A stretch of 60,832 bases of DNA from Pseudomonadales bacterium (GCA_016779325.1 JADHNU010000010.1:1-60832), one strand, 5' to 3'. Positions 32,782 through 42,111 are shown, counted from the first letter of the stretch. Numbers and translations: made by a program. The notes: generated by a model from the letters alone, not told the origin.

Positions 32782-33783
32782 TCATCCCTGAATTCCCGGG
32801 CCGCTCACCGCGGTGAGGGCGTGGTCCTCGTCGAGCGTGAGGCATAGCGCCGCCTGAGCCGGCAGCCGCGCGAGCTGGCGCCGGGTCAGGCGTTCGTAGT
32901 GGGCGATGAAGCGGCGCACAGCCTCGGGGCCCATGGCCTGGGCACGGTGGGCGCGCAGCGCCGCCTCCTGAGCCTCCCGAAAGCGGTAAACGCTTTCAAA
33001 GCTCGGCACCTTCAGCATGATCAGATCGGAGAACTGGGCGAAAAGCGGAGCGTAGTGCTGCGCCAGCGCGGCCTCCACTCCGGCGCGCCAACGCCCGTCC
33101 CGGTCCTCCTCCGCCTCCAGTGCATTGAGGGGGGCCGGGCTTTCCCCGGGGGGCGCCGAAGGGGCCCCCACGCACCAGCCTTCCAGCAGGAGGCAGGCCC
33201 GGGGACGGGTTAACCATCGGGGCGCGCTTCGGCGATCATCCGCGGCCTTATCGAAGGTGGGCAGGGCCAGGGGCGACCCGCTCTGCCCTAGGGCCTGCAC
33301 CGCAGTCTGCAGGGCCAGCACATCGTGGGTCCCCGGCACCCCGCGGGTACGGAGCAAGGGGTGAACCTCAGCCCCGAGGCGCGCCCGCTCGGCCTTCGGC
33401 AAATAAAAATCATCCAGCGCAAGGCACGCCGAGGGGATGCCGAGGACGGTGAGCTGATCCTCCAGAAGCTCGGCCAGGGTGCTTTTGCCGCTGCCCTGGG
33501 CGCCGTTCAGGAGCAGCCGCAGAGGGCCCGCCCCCGGCGGCCGCTGCGCCAAATGCGCGGCGATATGGGTCGCCAGAGCCGCCCCATGGACGGACAGGGC
33601 GACGCGACGATCCTGGGCCACGGCGTCGGGCCAGGACAGCACGCCCCGACCCAGCTGATCCTGGGCGCGGGCCAGGACCGTCGCCCGGTCCCAGCCCGTC
33701 CACAGCCCAGGAAGCGCAGGCCAGAGGGCCAGAGCGGCGTCCGCCACCGAGCGATCCCACAAGAGCTTGTGCACCGTATTCAT
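32782..33783 (-). CDS. Glycerate kinase-like P-loop protein (D-glycerate 3-kinase family)
   Basis: A 333-residue cytoplasmic P-loop kinase. The Walker A motif GAQGSGKST is at 94-102, followed by LALDDFYLPKAER, a phosphoribulokinase/uridine-kinase-like segment found in plant-type D-glycerate 3-kinases and their bacterial relatives (YggC/GLYK). The TFDKAADDR segment is also typical. I start it at ATG 33783; the open frame continues to 34014, but that part overlaps the divergent insulinase-like gene. The likely product is 3-phosphoglycerate. The exact substrate rests on family similarity. Confidence 0.8.
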   Translation of the reverse strand: MNTVHKLLWDRSVADAALALWPALPGLWTGWDRATVLARAQDQLGRGVLSWPDAVAQDRRVALSVHGAALATHIAAHLAQRPPGAGPLRLLLNGAQGSGKSTLAELLEDQLTVLGIPSACLALDDFYLPKAERARLGAEVHPLLRTRGVPGTHDVLALQTAVQALGQSGSPLALPTFDKAADDRRSAPRWLTRPRACLLLEGWCVGAPSAPPGESPAPLNALEAEEDRDGRWRAGVEAALAQHYAPLFAQFSDLIMLKVPSFESVYRFREAQEAALRAHRAQAMGPEAVRRFIAHYERLTRRQLARLPAQAALCLTLDEDHALTAVSGPGIQG

Positions 33784-33877
33784 GGCTAAAACCTTAGCAT
33801 TGCCCCCGGCGGGAACCCACGCCCGCGAACAAGGTCGGTACACTAGCGCTTTCGGCTTTTCGGAAAAGGACTTGGCC
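33784..33877. promoter_or_regulatory. Divergent spacer, glycerate kinase / insulinase-like gene
   Basis: A 94-base spacer. TACACT at 33839-33844 is a good -10 for the insulinase-like gene, though no -35 is visible at the usual distance. It is part of ACACTAGCGC (33840-33849), a ten-base string repeated before the crotonase at 26041. Confidence 0.4.
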
Positions 33878-36775
33878 ATGGGACTTCGTCGTCGCCTCAC
33901 CCTTCTTGCCCTGGGCGCCCTTGCCCTCGGCTTCGCCAGCTGCGCCACGCCCCCGACGGAGCCCGACCGCAATGGCCCGGCCAAGGACGCCGTGGTCATT
34001 CTCAAAAGCCCCATCGATACGCGCAGCTACGCCCATCGCGTGCTTCCCAACGGTCTGGAGGTGCTACTCATCAGCGCCCCGGAAAGCGACCAGGCCGCGG
34101 CGGCGCTGGCGGTGGACGTGGGCAGCTTCGCCGAGCCCGAGGCCCATCTTGGCCTTGCCCATTTCCTCGAACACATGCTGTTTCTGGGCACGGAGAAGTT
34201 TCCCGAGCCCGATGGCTTTGGGGAGTTCATCGGCCAAAACGGCGGCAATCAGAATGCCTACACGGCGCTAGACCACACCAATTACTTCTTCTCCCTGCGC
34301 CCGGAAGCCTTCTATGAAGGCTTAGACCGCTTCGCCCAGTTCTTTATTGCCCCGCGCTTCGATGCGGCCTACGTCAGCCGCGAGCGCAACGCCGTGCACA
34401 GCGAATACCAGATGCAAATGAAGAACGACGGCTGGCGCACCTACATGACCCAAAAGCGCGCCCTCAATCCGGCCCACCCGGGCAGCCGCTTTACCATCGG
34501 CAGCCTTGAAACCCTGGCCGACGACGAGCCCGGCGTCCTTCGGGACGCCCTTGTGAACTTCTACGAGGCGCACTATTCCGCAGACCGCATGCGCCTGGTG
34601 GTGCTTTCCCCCGAGCCCCTCAACACCTTAGACGCCTGGGCCTCGGAGCTCTTCGGCCCGATCCAAAGGCGCTCCGCAGCGCAGAATGAACCGGACCTCC
34701 CCCTCTTCGCCGAGGGGCAGCTGCCTAGCCTGCTGCGCATTCGCCCGGTCAAGGAACGGCGGACCCTCGAGCTCACCTTTCCCCTGCCGCCCTTGGACCC
34801 CTACCTGGCAGAGGCCCCCGGGGCCTACCTCGCGAACGTGCTCGGCCACGAGGGGGACGGTACGCTCCACGCCGTACTCCTAGACGCCGGGCTCATCGAA
34901 GGGCTTAGCGCTGGCGCGTCGACCTTGGGGGAATACAACAGTGTGTTCTCCCTGTCCCTGTCCCTTACGGAGGCAGGCTACGCCCAGTGGCCCCAGGTGG
35001 TTTCCGCGGTTTTCGCCCAGATTGAGGCCCTTCGCGCCGTCGGCCCGGAAGCCTGGCGCTATGAGGAGCAGGCGCGCCTTGCCGCCCTCGACTTCGCCTA
35101 TCAGCAGCAGCGGGACGCCTTCCAAACGGTGAGCATGCTGGCCGCCGGGCTCCTCGAGGTGCCGCCGGAGGATGTGCTCCGGGCCCAGAGCCTCATGGAC
35201 CGCTTCGACCCAGAGGTGATCAACCGCTTCCTCGCCCAGCTCACCCCGGAGCGGGTCCAGATCACCCTCACGGCGCCGGAAGTGAACACGGATCAGCGCG
35301 AGCCCTACTTCGATGTCGACTATGCCTTGGAACCCCTTTCCCCGGTCCTTTGGCAGGGCTGGAAGACGCCCCGAGCCCCGGCAGGCCTGCGCCTTCCCGC
35401 GCCGAACCCCTTCGTCCCCGAGGCCCTTGCCCTCATTGACGCCCCCGAGGCCGAGGCGCCTAGGGTCCTCGCCGCGGGCCCCTGGGGCACGCTTTGGCAC
35501 GCGCCCGACACCACCTTCGAGGCCCCGCGCGCCGAGGTCCGCCTGAAGCTAGAAGGCACGGCCAGCGCCGATGCTGCAGGCCAGGTGCGGGCCGCCCTCT
35601 GGACCGCCCTTTTGGCCCGACGGCTAAACAGCTATGCCTACCCGGCCCAGCTGGCGGGCCTGGGCTTTGCCTTAAGCCCTACGGATAACGGGGTACTCAT
35701 TCGCGCGAGTGGCTTCAGCGATCGCCTCCCGGAACTTCTCGATCGGGTGCTAGCCAGCCTTAAGGACCCCAGCTTCACGGCGGAGGAGTTCGAGCTCGAG
35801 CGGGCAGCCCTTCTGCGCCGGCTGCAGAACGAGCGGCAGGACCGGCCCTACCAGCAGACCATGCGGGCGCTGCAGCGGCTTCTCGAACACGGCACCTATC
35901 CTCTTGAGGCCCGGCTGGCCGCGGCGGACGCCGTCACCCTCAAGAGCGTTCTAAGCGACTTCGCCGAGGCCCTGCTCGCCGCGCCGAAAATGACCGGCCT
36001 GCTCCTGGGGAATCTGGCCCCGGAGGACGGGACACGGCTCCAGGGGATCATCGCTAAGCACCTTGGGACCGCGCCGGGCCAGGCCGGCCCCGAACCGGCC
36101 GTGGTGCGCCTCGAGGAGGGCGATCAGCTGCTCGCTCCCCTCGCCATCGACCACGACGACGCGGCCTTTGCCCTCTATGTGCAAGGCCGAACCCAAAGCC
36201 TCGGGGAGCGGGTGCGCTTCGGGCTGCTGGGGCACATGCTCAGCCCCGCCTACTTCAATGCCCTGCGCACCGAGCAGCAACTGGGCTACGTGGTTTCCGC
36301 AGGCGCCTTTGTGCGCCGCAATACGCCGGGGCTCTATTTCCTCGTGCAAAGCCCCGTCGCCGGGCCGGAGCAGCTCCTCGGCGCCACCACCACCTTCCTG
36401 CAGGGCTATGGGGAAACCATCGCCAACCTGGATGCGGCGCGCTTTGAAACGGAAAAGCTGGGCCTTAGAAATCGCCTGCTGGAACGCGATAAGAACCTGG
36501 GAGAACGGGCGGGCCGGCTTTGGGAAAACCTCGAAGCGGGGCGTAGGGATTTCGCCCTCCGGGAAGCCCTCGCGGAGGCCTTGGACGCCCTAACGCTTGC
36601 GCAGTATCAAGCCTTCTTTGAAGTCTTCCTGCGCCGCCTCGACGCCCAGCGCGTGGTGGCCTTCAGCCCCGGCCGTTTCCAGGACGCGCCTGCGCCCGCG
36701 GGCACCGCGGTGGAGGACGTCGCCGCGTTTAAGGCGGCCCGGGGGCGCTTTCTGCTTACCGGCGGCACCCCGTGA
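33878..36775 (+). CDS. Insulinase-like M16 metallopeptidase, probable lipoprotein
   Basis: A 965-residue zinc peptidase of the pitrilysin/insulin-degrading enzyme type, the length of E. coli PtrA. The inverted zinc motif HFLEH is at 95-99 with the distal ligand Glu176 (NAVHSEYQ). From ATG 33878 (AAGGA upstream) the protein begins with a short basic part, a hydrophobic stretch and ASCATPP with Cys22, so it is probably exported and lipid-anchored; the lipobox residue at -3 is Phe, which is atypical. Four half-domains follow, the C-terminal two being inactive, as usual. It would degrade peptides in the periplasm. The next gene overlaps it by four bases (GTGA). Confidence 0.92.
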   Translation: MGLRRRLTLLALGALALGFASCATPPTEPDRNGPAKDAVVILKSPIDTRSYAHRVLPNGLEVLLISAPESDQAAAALAVDVGSFAEPEAHLGLAHFLEHMLFLGTEKFPEPDGFGEFIGQNGGNQNAYTALDHTNYFFSLRPEAFYEGLDRFAQFFIAPRFDAAYVSRERNAVHSEYQMQMKNDGWRTYMTQKRALNPAHPGSRFTIGSLETLADDEPGVLRDALVNFYEAHYSADRMRLVVLSPEPLNTLDAWASELFGPIQRRSAAQNEPDLPLFAEGQLPSLLRIRPVKERRTLELTFPLPPLDPYLAEAPGAYLANVLGHEGDGTLHAVLLDAGLIEGLSAGASTLGEYNSVFSLSLSLTEAGYAQWPQVVSAVFAQIEALRAVGPEAWRYEEQARLAALDFAYQQQRDAFQTVSMLAAGLLEVPPEDVLRAQSLMDRFDPEVINRFLAQLTPERVQITLTAPEVNTDQREPYFDVDYALEPLSPVLWQGWKTPRAPAGLRLPAPNPFVPEALALIDAPEAEAPRVLAAGPWGTLWHAPDTTFEAPRAEVRLKLEGTASADAAGQVRAALWTALLARRLNSYAYPAQLAGLGFALSPTDNGVLIRASGFSDRLPELLDRVLASLKDPSFTAEEFELERAALLRRLQNERQDRPYQQTMRALQRLLEHGTYPLEARLAAADAVTLKSVLSDFAEALLAAPKMTGLLLGNLAPEDGTRLQGIIAKHLGTAPGQAGPEPAVVRLEEGDQLLAPLAIDHDDAAFALYVQGRTQSLGERVRFGLLGHMLSPAYFNALRTEQQLGYVVSAGAFVRRNTPGLYFLVQSPVAGPEQLLGATTTFLQGYGETIANLDAARFETEKLGLRNRLLERDKNLGERAGRLWENLEAGRRDFALREALAEALDALTLAQYQAFFEVFLRRLDAQRVVAFSPGRFQDAPAPAGTAVEDVAAFKAARGRFLLTGGTP

Positions 36776-37647
36776 CCCCGGCAGAGGCCCTCCGCTCCGA
36801 GCTGCTCCGCGGCATTCGGGATAACCTTCGGGACGGGGCCTCGGCCCTCGCCCGGCGGGCGCTTGATGCCCTCGCCGCCTATGCGGAAGCCCCCGAGGGT
36901 CCCCTGGACGTGCGCAAGGCGGAGCTGCTCGCCTTCGCCGAGGCCCTGGCCACGGTGCGCCCGAGCTTAATTGCCATCAACAACCTTGTGTCCCGCTGGC
37001 GCGATGCGGTGCGCGACTTCGAGGGGGCGCCGGAAGCCCTCGGCCCCTACGCCCGGGCGCAAGCCCAGGCCGTGCGCACCTGGGCTGACGGCGCGAAGGA
37101 CGCCACGGTGCGGGCAACCCTAAGCCAGCTCGACGGCGCTGGCCGCGTACTCACCCACTCCATCAGCTCCACGGTGCTCGAGGTACTCAAACGCCTGCCG
37201 CGCACGGAGGTGGTGGTGACGGAATCGCGCCCGGGGCGCGAGGGTTGGGAACTGGCGGCGACCCTCGCCGCAGAGGGCATCGCCGTGCGCTACATCACGG
37301 ACGCCCAGGCCGGCCTTTTCGTGGCCGAGGTAGACGCGGTTATCGTGGGCGCCGATGCGCTCCTCGGCGATGGCACCCTGGTGAACAAAGCGGGCACCTA
37401 TCTTCTCGCCTTGGCGGCTCAGGACCAGGGCAAACCCTTTTACGTGTGCGCGGAGAGCTTTAAGTGCACGACGCTCACCGCCGAGGCCTTCCCCCTCGAG
37501 GAACGCTCGGGCAGTGAACTCGGCCCCCCGCCCGTGCCCGGGCTCCGGGCCCGGAACATCACCTTTGAAATGACGCCGCCGCGCTTAATTACCGCGTGGC
37601 TCTCGAACGAGGCCCTGGGCCCGCGCTTCACCCGCGCCGGCGCCTAG
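36772..37647 (+). CDS. eIF-2B/MtnA-type sugar-phosphate isomerase family protein
   Basis: A 291-residue protein of the initiation factor 2B family, which in bacteria and archaea includes methylthioribose-1-phosphate and ribose-1,5-bisphosphate isomerases. The C-terminal half shows THSISSTV (about 123-130), VIVGADALLGDGTLVNKAGTY and FYVCAESFK, all of the family. The start is GTG 36772, overlapping the stop of the insulinase-like gene (GTGA), so the two are translationally coupled despite having no obvious shared function. The actual substrate is unclear. The TAG stop is shared through CTAG 37644-37647 with dinG. Confidence 0.85.
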   Translation: MTPAEALRSELLRGIRDNLRDGASALARRALDALAAYAEAPEGPLDVRKAELLAFAEALATVRPSLIAINNLVSRWRDAVRDFEGAPEALGPYARAQAQAVRTWADGAKDATVRATLSQLDGAGRVLTHSISSTVLEVLKRLPRTEVVVTESRPGREGWELAATLAAEGIAVRYITDAQAGLFVAEVDAVIVGADALLGDGTLVNKAGTYLLALAAQDQGKPFYVCAESFKCTTLTAEAFPLEERSGSELGPPPVPGLRARNITFEMTPPRLITAWLSNEALGPRFTRAGA

Positions 37648-39794
37648 CTTTCGAAGACCCGCTCGAAGGGCGGCAGGGCCTCCAAAATGGCCTGGCCATA
37701 GCGGCGGGTCACGAGCCGCTTATCCAGCACCGTGATGCGCCCGTAATCCTTTTCCGAGCGCAAAAGGCGCCCGCAGGCCTGCTTTAGACGGAGCGCCGCG
37801 TCGGGCACGGACATCTCCATGAAGGGATTACGCTGCTGGGCGCTAAGCCACTCCGCCGTCGCCGCCTCCACGGGATCGTCGGGTACGGAGAAGGGCAGCT
37901 TGCAGATAATGACGTGGCGGCAATAGGCGCCGGGCAAATCGATGCCCTCGGCAAAGCTGGCCAGGCCGAAGATGACGCTCCCGTCCCCGGCATCAATGCG
38001 GCGCTGATGTTCCAGGAGGATTCGCGCCTTGCTCTCCGTGGCCTGGCTGAGCACCCGGCGCAGCAGCGTCGCCGGCAGCGCTGCGCACACCTGATCGAGC
38101 TGGCGCCAGGAGGTAAAGATCACCAGCGAGCCCTCATCCTCCCGCAGGAGCCCGGGCAGCAGCGCGGCAATCTCGGCGTTGTGGGCGTCGCTTTGGCTCG
38201 GATCGGTGCGCAGCTTCGGCACCACCAGCTGCGCCACCTCCCCATAGGCAAAGCTCGAGGGCACCACCAGGTAGCGGGCGTTGTCGGGAATGCCCGCGGC
38301 CTCGGCAAAGCGGCCGAAGCCATCCGTGGAGGTGAGGGTGGCGGAGCTCACCACGGCGCCGAAGCATCGCTCCCATAGGACGTCCCGTAGCGACTCCCCA
38401 GCGCTTAAGGGGGAGCTTTGCACTTCCACGTCGAGGCTGCCTTCCTGGCCGAGGCGTGCGATCCAGCGGGCATGGGGCTGGGCACTGGCCTTGGCGAAGT
38501 CGCGCCAAAGGGCCTCGCTGCCCTCGAGCCGCCCCTGCAGCTGCCCGAGACTCCCCTGCGCGGCCTCGAGCTCGGCCCGCGCGTCTCCGGCTTGCTCTAG
38601 GGCCTCGCTCAGCCGCTCTGCCAGTTCATCGGCCAGGCTCACCAACTCCGCAAAGCCTTCCGCCAGGCCCTTGCTCTGCTGACGCCACGCGTCCCCCACG
38701 TCCCCATGGGGAAAGCGGTGGGACGGGGGCTGGCCCGGCCGGGTTTGCCCCGGGCGCCCGCCCTCCTGCAGGGCATCAAGGCGCTCCGCCAGAGCGAGCG
38801 CATCCCCGAGGGCCTCGCGGAGGGGCACGGCGAGCTGGGCCAGGCGCTGGGCCGCCGCCACCCAGGCCGGCGCCCGGCCAAGGCGCTGGGCCAGCGTTCC
38901 CACCAAGCGCTCGAAGCTGTCGAGGGTTTGCTGGCTGCCCAGCAGGCGCGTAAAGCGACGCAGATGGCCAAGGGCCTTGTCGGAGAGATGGTGTCCTTCA
39001 TCGAAGACGTAGAGCGTTTCCTCGGGGGGCGGCAGCACGACCCCGCCCCCGAGGGCCAGATCGGCGAGGATAAGATCGTGATTGGCCACGATGACGTCAG
39101 CACGTTGCACCGCTTCCCGAGCGCGAAAATAGGGACAGTCACGGAAGAAGGAACAGCGGGACGCCGTGCAGCCGCGGTGGTCCGTGGTGACCGAGGCCCA
39201 GCGCTCGTCCTCGATGGCTTCGCCGTAGCGCTCCCGGTCCCCATCCCAGCGCCCCGCTTCCAAAGCCCCGCGCAGGGCTTGATAGAGGGGCCGGGCCGCA
39301 AGGCTTGGGGGCGGACCGAAGAGGTCACTGGCCAGCGCCGTGCTGTCATCGGCCAGGATGCGGTCGAGCCGCGCGAGGCAGGCGTAGCGTCCGCGCCCCT
39401 TTGCCAGCGCATAGGTGAACTTCAGCCCTGCGGCCTTCTGCAGGTCCGGTAGATCCCGCTCGACCAGCTGATCCTGCAGGGCCACGGTGGCCGTGGAGAT
39501 CACCAGCGTGAGCCCCCGAGCCTGGGCCAGGGGAATGGCCGCCAAGCCATAGGCCAGCGTTTTCCCCGTCCCCGTGCCCGCCTCGGCCACCACCACGTGG
39601 GGCGGCCCGGGGGCGCGCACGCCCAGCTCATCGACGGTGAGGGCACCCAGGGTTCGAGCGATTTCCGCAATCATGAGGCGCTGGCCCCGGCGCGGGGCAA
39701 AGCCCCGGGCGGCCAGCCAAGCCCGATAGGCGCCCTGGATCTGCTCGCGCAGGGCGGGGCTTAGGGTGGCGTCGTCATGGGCGGAAGCGGTCAT
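37644..39794 (-). CDS. dinG: ATP-dependent DNA helicase DinG
   Basis: A 716-residue superfamily 2 iron-sulfur helicase that unwinds DNA in the 5'-3' direction and removes R-loops and D-loops. Walker A is EAGTGTGKT (71-79), the DEAH-type box is DEGH (265-268), and the four cluster cysteines are Cys139, Cys209, Cys214 and Cys220. The C-terminal motifs LRLKQACGRLLRS are typical. I start it at ATG 39794; a TTG 39833 extension is possible but adds nothing of the family. There is no Shine-Dalgarno, and TATACT lies six bases before the ATG, so the mRNA may be leaderless. I see no LexA box here although dinG is an SOS gene in E. coli. Confidence 0.92.
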   Translation of the reverse strand: MTASAHDDATLSPALREQIQGAYRAWLAARGFAPRRGQRLMIAEIARTLGALTVDELGVRAPGPPHVVVAEAGTGTGKTLAYGLAAIPLAQARGLTLVISTATVALQDQLVERDLPDLQKAAGLKFTYALAKGRGRYACLARLDRILADDSTALASDLFGPPPSLAARPLYQALRGALEAGRWDGDRERYGEAIEDERWASVTTDHRGCTASRCSFFRDCPYFRAREAVQRADVIVANHDLILADLALGGGVVLPPPEETLYVFDEGHHLSDKALGHLRRFTRLLGSQQTLDSFERLVGTLAQRLGRAPAWVAAAQRLAQLAVPLREALGDALALAERLDALQEGGRPGQTRPGQPPSHRFPHGDVGDAWRQQSKGLAEGFAELVSLADELAERLSEALEQAGDARAELEAAQGSLGQLQGRLEGSEALWRDFAKASAQPHARWIARLGQEGSLDVEVQSSPLSAGESLRDVLWERCFGAVVSSATLTSTDGFGRFAEAAGIPDNARYLVVPSSFAYGEVAQLVVPKLRTDPSQSDAHNAEIAALLPGLLREDEGSLVIFTSWRQLDQVCAALPATLLRRVLSQATESKARILLEHQRRIDAGDGSVIFGLASFAEGIDLPGAYCRHVIICKLPFSVPDDPVEAATAEWLSAQQRNPFMEMSVPDAALRLKQACGRLLRSEKDYGRITVLDKRLVTRRYGQAILEALPPFERVFES

Positions 39795-39806
39795 GGGAGG
39801 AGTATA
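39795..39806 (-). promoter_or_regulatory. dinG -10 element directly before the start codon
   Basis: On the minus strand TATACT (39801-39806) is followed by six bases (CCTCCC) and the dinG ATG. Transcription would start at or next to the A of the ATG. No convincing -35 is seen. Confidence 0.45.
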
Positions 39807-39880
39807 GCGGGCGCTGCACTGAAGAGCCCGCAATGCTAGCCTTGCCAGCGGTTTTCACGGGCCCCCTTGGGAGCGTTCTT

Positions 39881-41011
39881 ATGCGTTGTGCCTCACTTCG
39901 CCACCTGGCCTTGCGCCTTGTCCTACTCCTGCCCCTGGGCGCCGGGGCGGAAGACGATGCTTTGCCCCTGCCCACCTTCACCCTGCCCCCCGGTTTCACC
40001 CTCGAAGTGGTCAGCGACGACCTCCCCAATGCGCGGCAGCTCGCCCTCGGGCCTGAGGGGACCCTCTTTGCGGGCACGCGCCGGGACGGGCGGGTTTGGG
40101 CGGTGAAGGACGGCGTGCGCTACACCTTGGCCGAGGGGCTGAATCTGCCCAGCGGCGTGGCCGTGCACAACGGCGATCTCTACGTGGCGGCCGTGTCCCA
40201 CCTCTACCGCCTGCCCAACGTCGAAAAGCAGCTCGAAACGCCCCCGGCCCTCGAGGTCATCACCGATGCCCTCCCGACGGATAAGCACCACGGCTGGAAG
40301 CACATCGAATTTAGTGCCGCCGGCGACCTGTTCATCCCCGTGGGCGCGCCCTGCAACATCTGCGATCCCGAGCCCCCCTACGCCAGCCTTCTGCGTATGG
40401 ATCCGCGCACCGGCGCCTTTGAGATCTACGCCCGCGGCATTCGCAACACGGTAGGCTTCGATTTCGAGCCGGGCACCGGCGCCCTGTGGTTTTCCGATAA
40501 CGGCCGGGACATGCTGGGGGACGAGATTCCCCCGGAGGAGCTCAATCGCATCACCGCCCCCGGGGCCCATTTTGGCTATCCCTACGTCCACGGCGGCGTG
40601 CTGCTCGATCCGGAATTTGGGGACGGCCATCGCCTCGACGCCTATGAAGCGCCGGCCTTTCGCTTGCCCGCCCACAGCGCGCCCCTGGGCCTCGCGTTCT
40701 ACACGGGCAGCGCCTTTCCCGAGCGCTATCAGGGCGCCCTCTTCCTTGCCGAGCACGGCTCCTGGAACCGGAGTTCGAAGATCGGCTATCAGGTCTCCGT
40801 CGCCTTCCTGGAAGACGGCCGCATCACTCGCCTAGAGCCGTTCCTGACGGGCTTTCTCCGCGGCGAGGAGACCCTCGGCCGTCCCGTGGACGTACTTGTC
40901 GAGCCGGAGGGCACCCTCCTCGTCTCGGACGACCACCGCGGCGCCGTTTACCGAATCCGATACACCGGCCCCCAAGGGGCCACCCCGACCCTTGCCAGGA
41001 GCACGCCATGA
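39881..41011 (+). CDS. Sorbosone dehydrogenase-like (PQQ-type beta-propeller) protein
   Basis: A 376-residue exported protein. I start it at ATG 39881 (GGAG upstream); residues 1-23 form a signal peptide (MRCASLRHLALRL, hydrophobic core, GAGA). The mature part has the six-bladed propeller repeats of the sorbosone dehydrogenase/soluble glucose dehydrogenase family: DNLPNARQLALGP-type opening, HHGWKHIEF, RGIRNTVGFDFEPGTGALWFSDNGRD, HGSWNRS and LLVSDDHRGAVYRI. Members oxidise sugars or aldehydes with PQQ. The gene overlaps the following flavoprotein by ATGA. The substrate is unknown, and PQQ use is inferred from the family. Confidence 0.85.
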   Translation: MRCASLRHLALRLVLLLPLGAGAEDDALPLPTFTLPPGFTLEVVSDDLPNARQLALGPEGTLFAGTRRDGRVWAVKDGVRYTLAEGLNLPSGVAVHNGDLYVAAVSHLYRLPNVEKQLETPPALEVITDALPTDKHHGWKHIEFSAAGDLFIPVGAPCNICDPEPPYASLLRMDPRTGAFEIYARGIRNTVGFDFEPGTGALWFSDNGRDMLGDEIPPEELNRITAPGAHFGYPYVHGGVLLDPEFGDGHRLDAYEAPAFRLPAHSAPLGLAFYTGSAFPERYQGALFLAEHGSWNRSSKIGYQVSVAFLEDGRITRLEPFLTGFLRGEETLGRPVDVLVEPEGTLLVSDDHRGAVYRIRYTGPQGATPTLARSTP

Positions 41012-42111
41012 GCGACCTCAGCATTCTCTTCGAGCCCGTGAAGCTCGGCCCCATCACCCTGCCCAACCGCTGGGCCATGGCGCCGATGACGCGGCAATTC
41101 AGCCCCAACCGCACCCCCACGGAGGACGTGGCGCGCTACTACCAGCGCCGGGCGGAAGGGGGCACGGGGCTCATCATTACGGAAGGCACAACGCTGCGGG
41201 ACCTCGCCTCCAGCGGCAGCGACGCCATTCCTGCCATCAGCGGCGAAGTGCCCGTCGCCGGCTGGGCCAAGGTGGTGGAGGCGGTGCACGCCGCTGGGAG
41301 CAAAATTTTCCCGCAAATTTGGCACATGGGCGTGATGCGCGATGCCCAGGCCTCAGGGCACCCGGAGGTGGAATCGCTGAGCCCCTCGGGCCTGCTGCTA
41401 CCGGGCAAGGAACGGGGCCGCGCCATGACCGACGCGGAAGTGGCCCAATGCATCGAGGACTTCGCCGAGGCCGCTCGGAACGCCAAGGCGGCGGGCTTTG
41501 ACGGCATTGAGCTCCACGGTGCCCACGGCTACCTGATCGATCAATTCTTCTGGGAAGGCACGAACACCCGCACGGACCAGTACGGGGGCGACATGGTGGC
41601 CCGCACCCGCTTTGCCTGCGAAGTCATTCGCGCCGTCCGCGCCGCCGTGGGCCCCGACTACCCCATCATGCTGCGCTTCTCCCAGTGGAAGCAGCAGGAC
41701 TTCGAAAGCAAGCTAGCGCCGACCCCAGAGGCCCTTGAGGCCTTCCTTGCGCCCCTCACGGACGCGGGCCTCGATGCCTACCACTGCTCCACCCGGCGCT
41801 ACTGGGAACCGGAGTTCGAAGGCTCCGATCTGAACTTGGCAGGCTGGACCAAGAAGCTCACGGGGCTGGCCACGGTTACCGTGGGGTCCGTGGGCTTAAA
41901 CCAGGACTTCGTCTCCACCTATGCGTCGGAAGAAACGGTCGGCACCACGAATATTGATGGGCTCGCCGAGCGCGTCAGCGCCGGCGAATTCGACGTGGTC
42001 GCCGTGGGCCGAGCGCTGATTGCCACGCCAGACTGGCCGAAGCTCGTGCAAGCGGGGCGCCTCGGCGACGCGGCCACCTACAGCCGCACCCAGCTCGCCG
42101 AACTGGTCTAG
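41008..42111 (+). CDS. NADH:flavin oxidoreductase (old yellow enzyme family)
   Basis: A 367-residue FMN-dependent TIM-barrel reductase. LGPITLPNRWAMAPMTR (13-29) begins the barrel, IELHGAHGYLIDQFFW carries the catalytic pair His170 and His173, and TRTDQYGGD follows, all family marks. Such enzymes reduce activated C=C bonds of enals, enones or nitro compounds. The start overlaps the stop of the sorbosone-dehydrogenase-like gene (ATGA 41008-41011), so the two are coupled, although one product is periplasmic and the other cytoplasmic. The TAG stop is shared through CTAG 42108-42111 with the amidase gene. Confidence 0.92.
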   Translation: MSDLSILFEPVKLGPITLPNRWAMAPMTRQFSPNRTPTEDVARYYQRRAEGGTGLIITEGTTLRDLASSGSDAIPAISGEVPVAGWAKVVEAVHAAGSKIFPQIWHMGVMRDAQASGHPEVESLSPSGLLLPGKERGRAMTDAEVAQCIEDFAEAARNAKAAGFDGIELHGAHGYLIDQFFWEGTNTRTDQYGGDMVARTRFACEVIRAVRAAVGPDYPIMLRFSQWKQQDFESKLAPTPEALEAFLAPLTDAGLDAYHCSTRRYWEPEFEGSDLNLAGWTKKLTGLATVTVGSVGLNQDFVSTYASEETVGTTNIDGLAERVSAGEFDVVAVGRALIATPDWPKLVQAGRLGDAATYSRTQLAELV

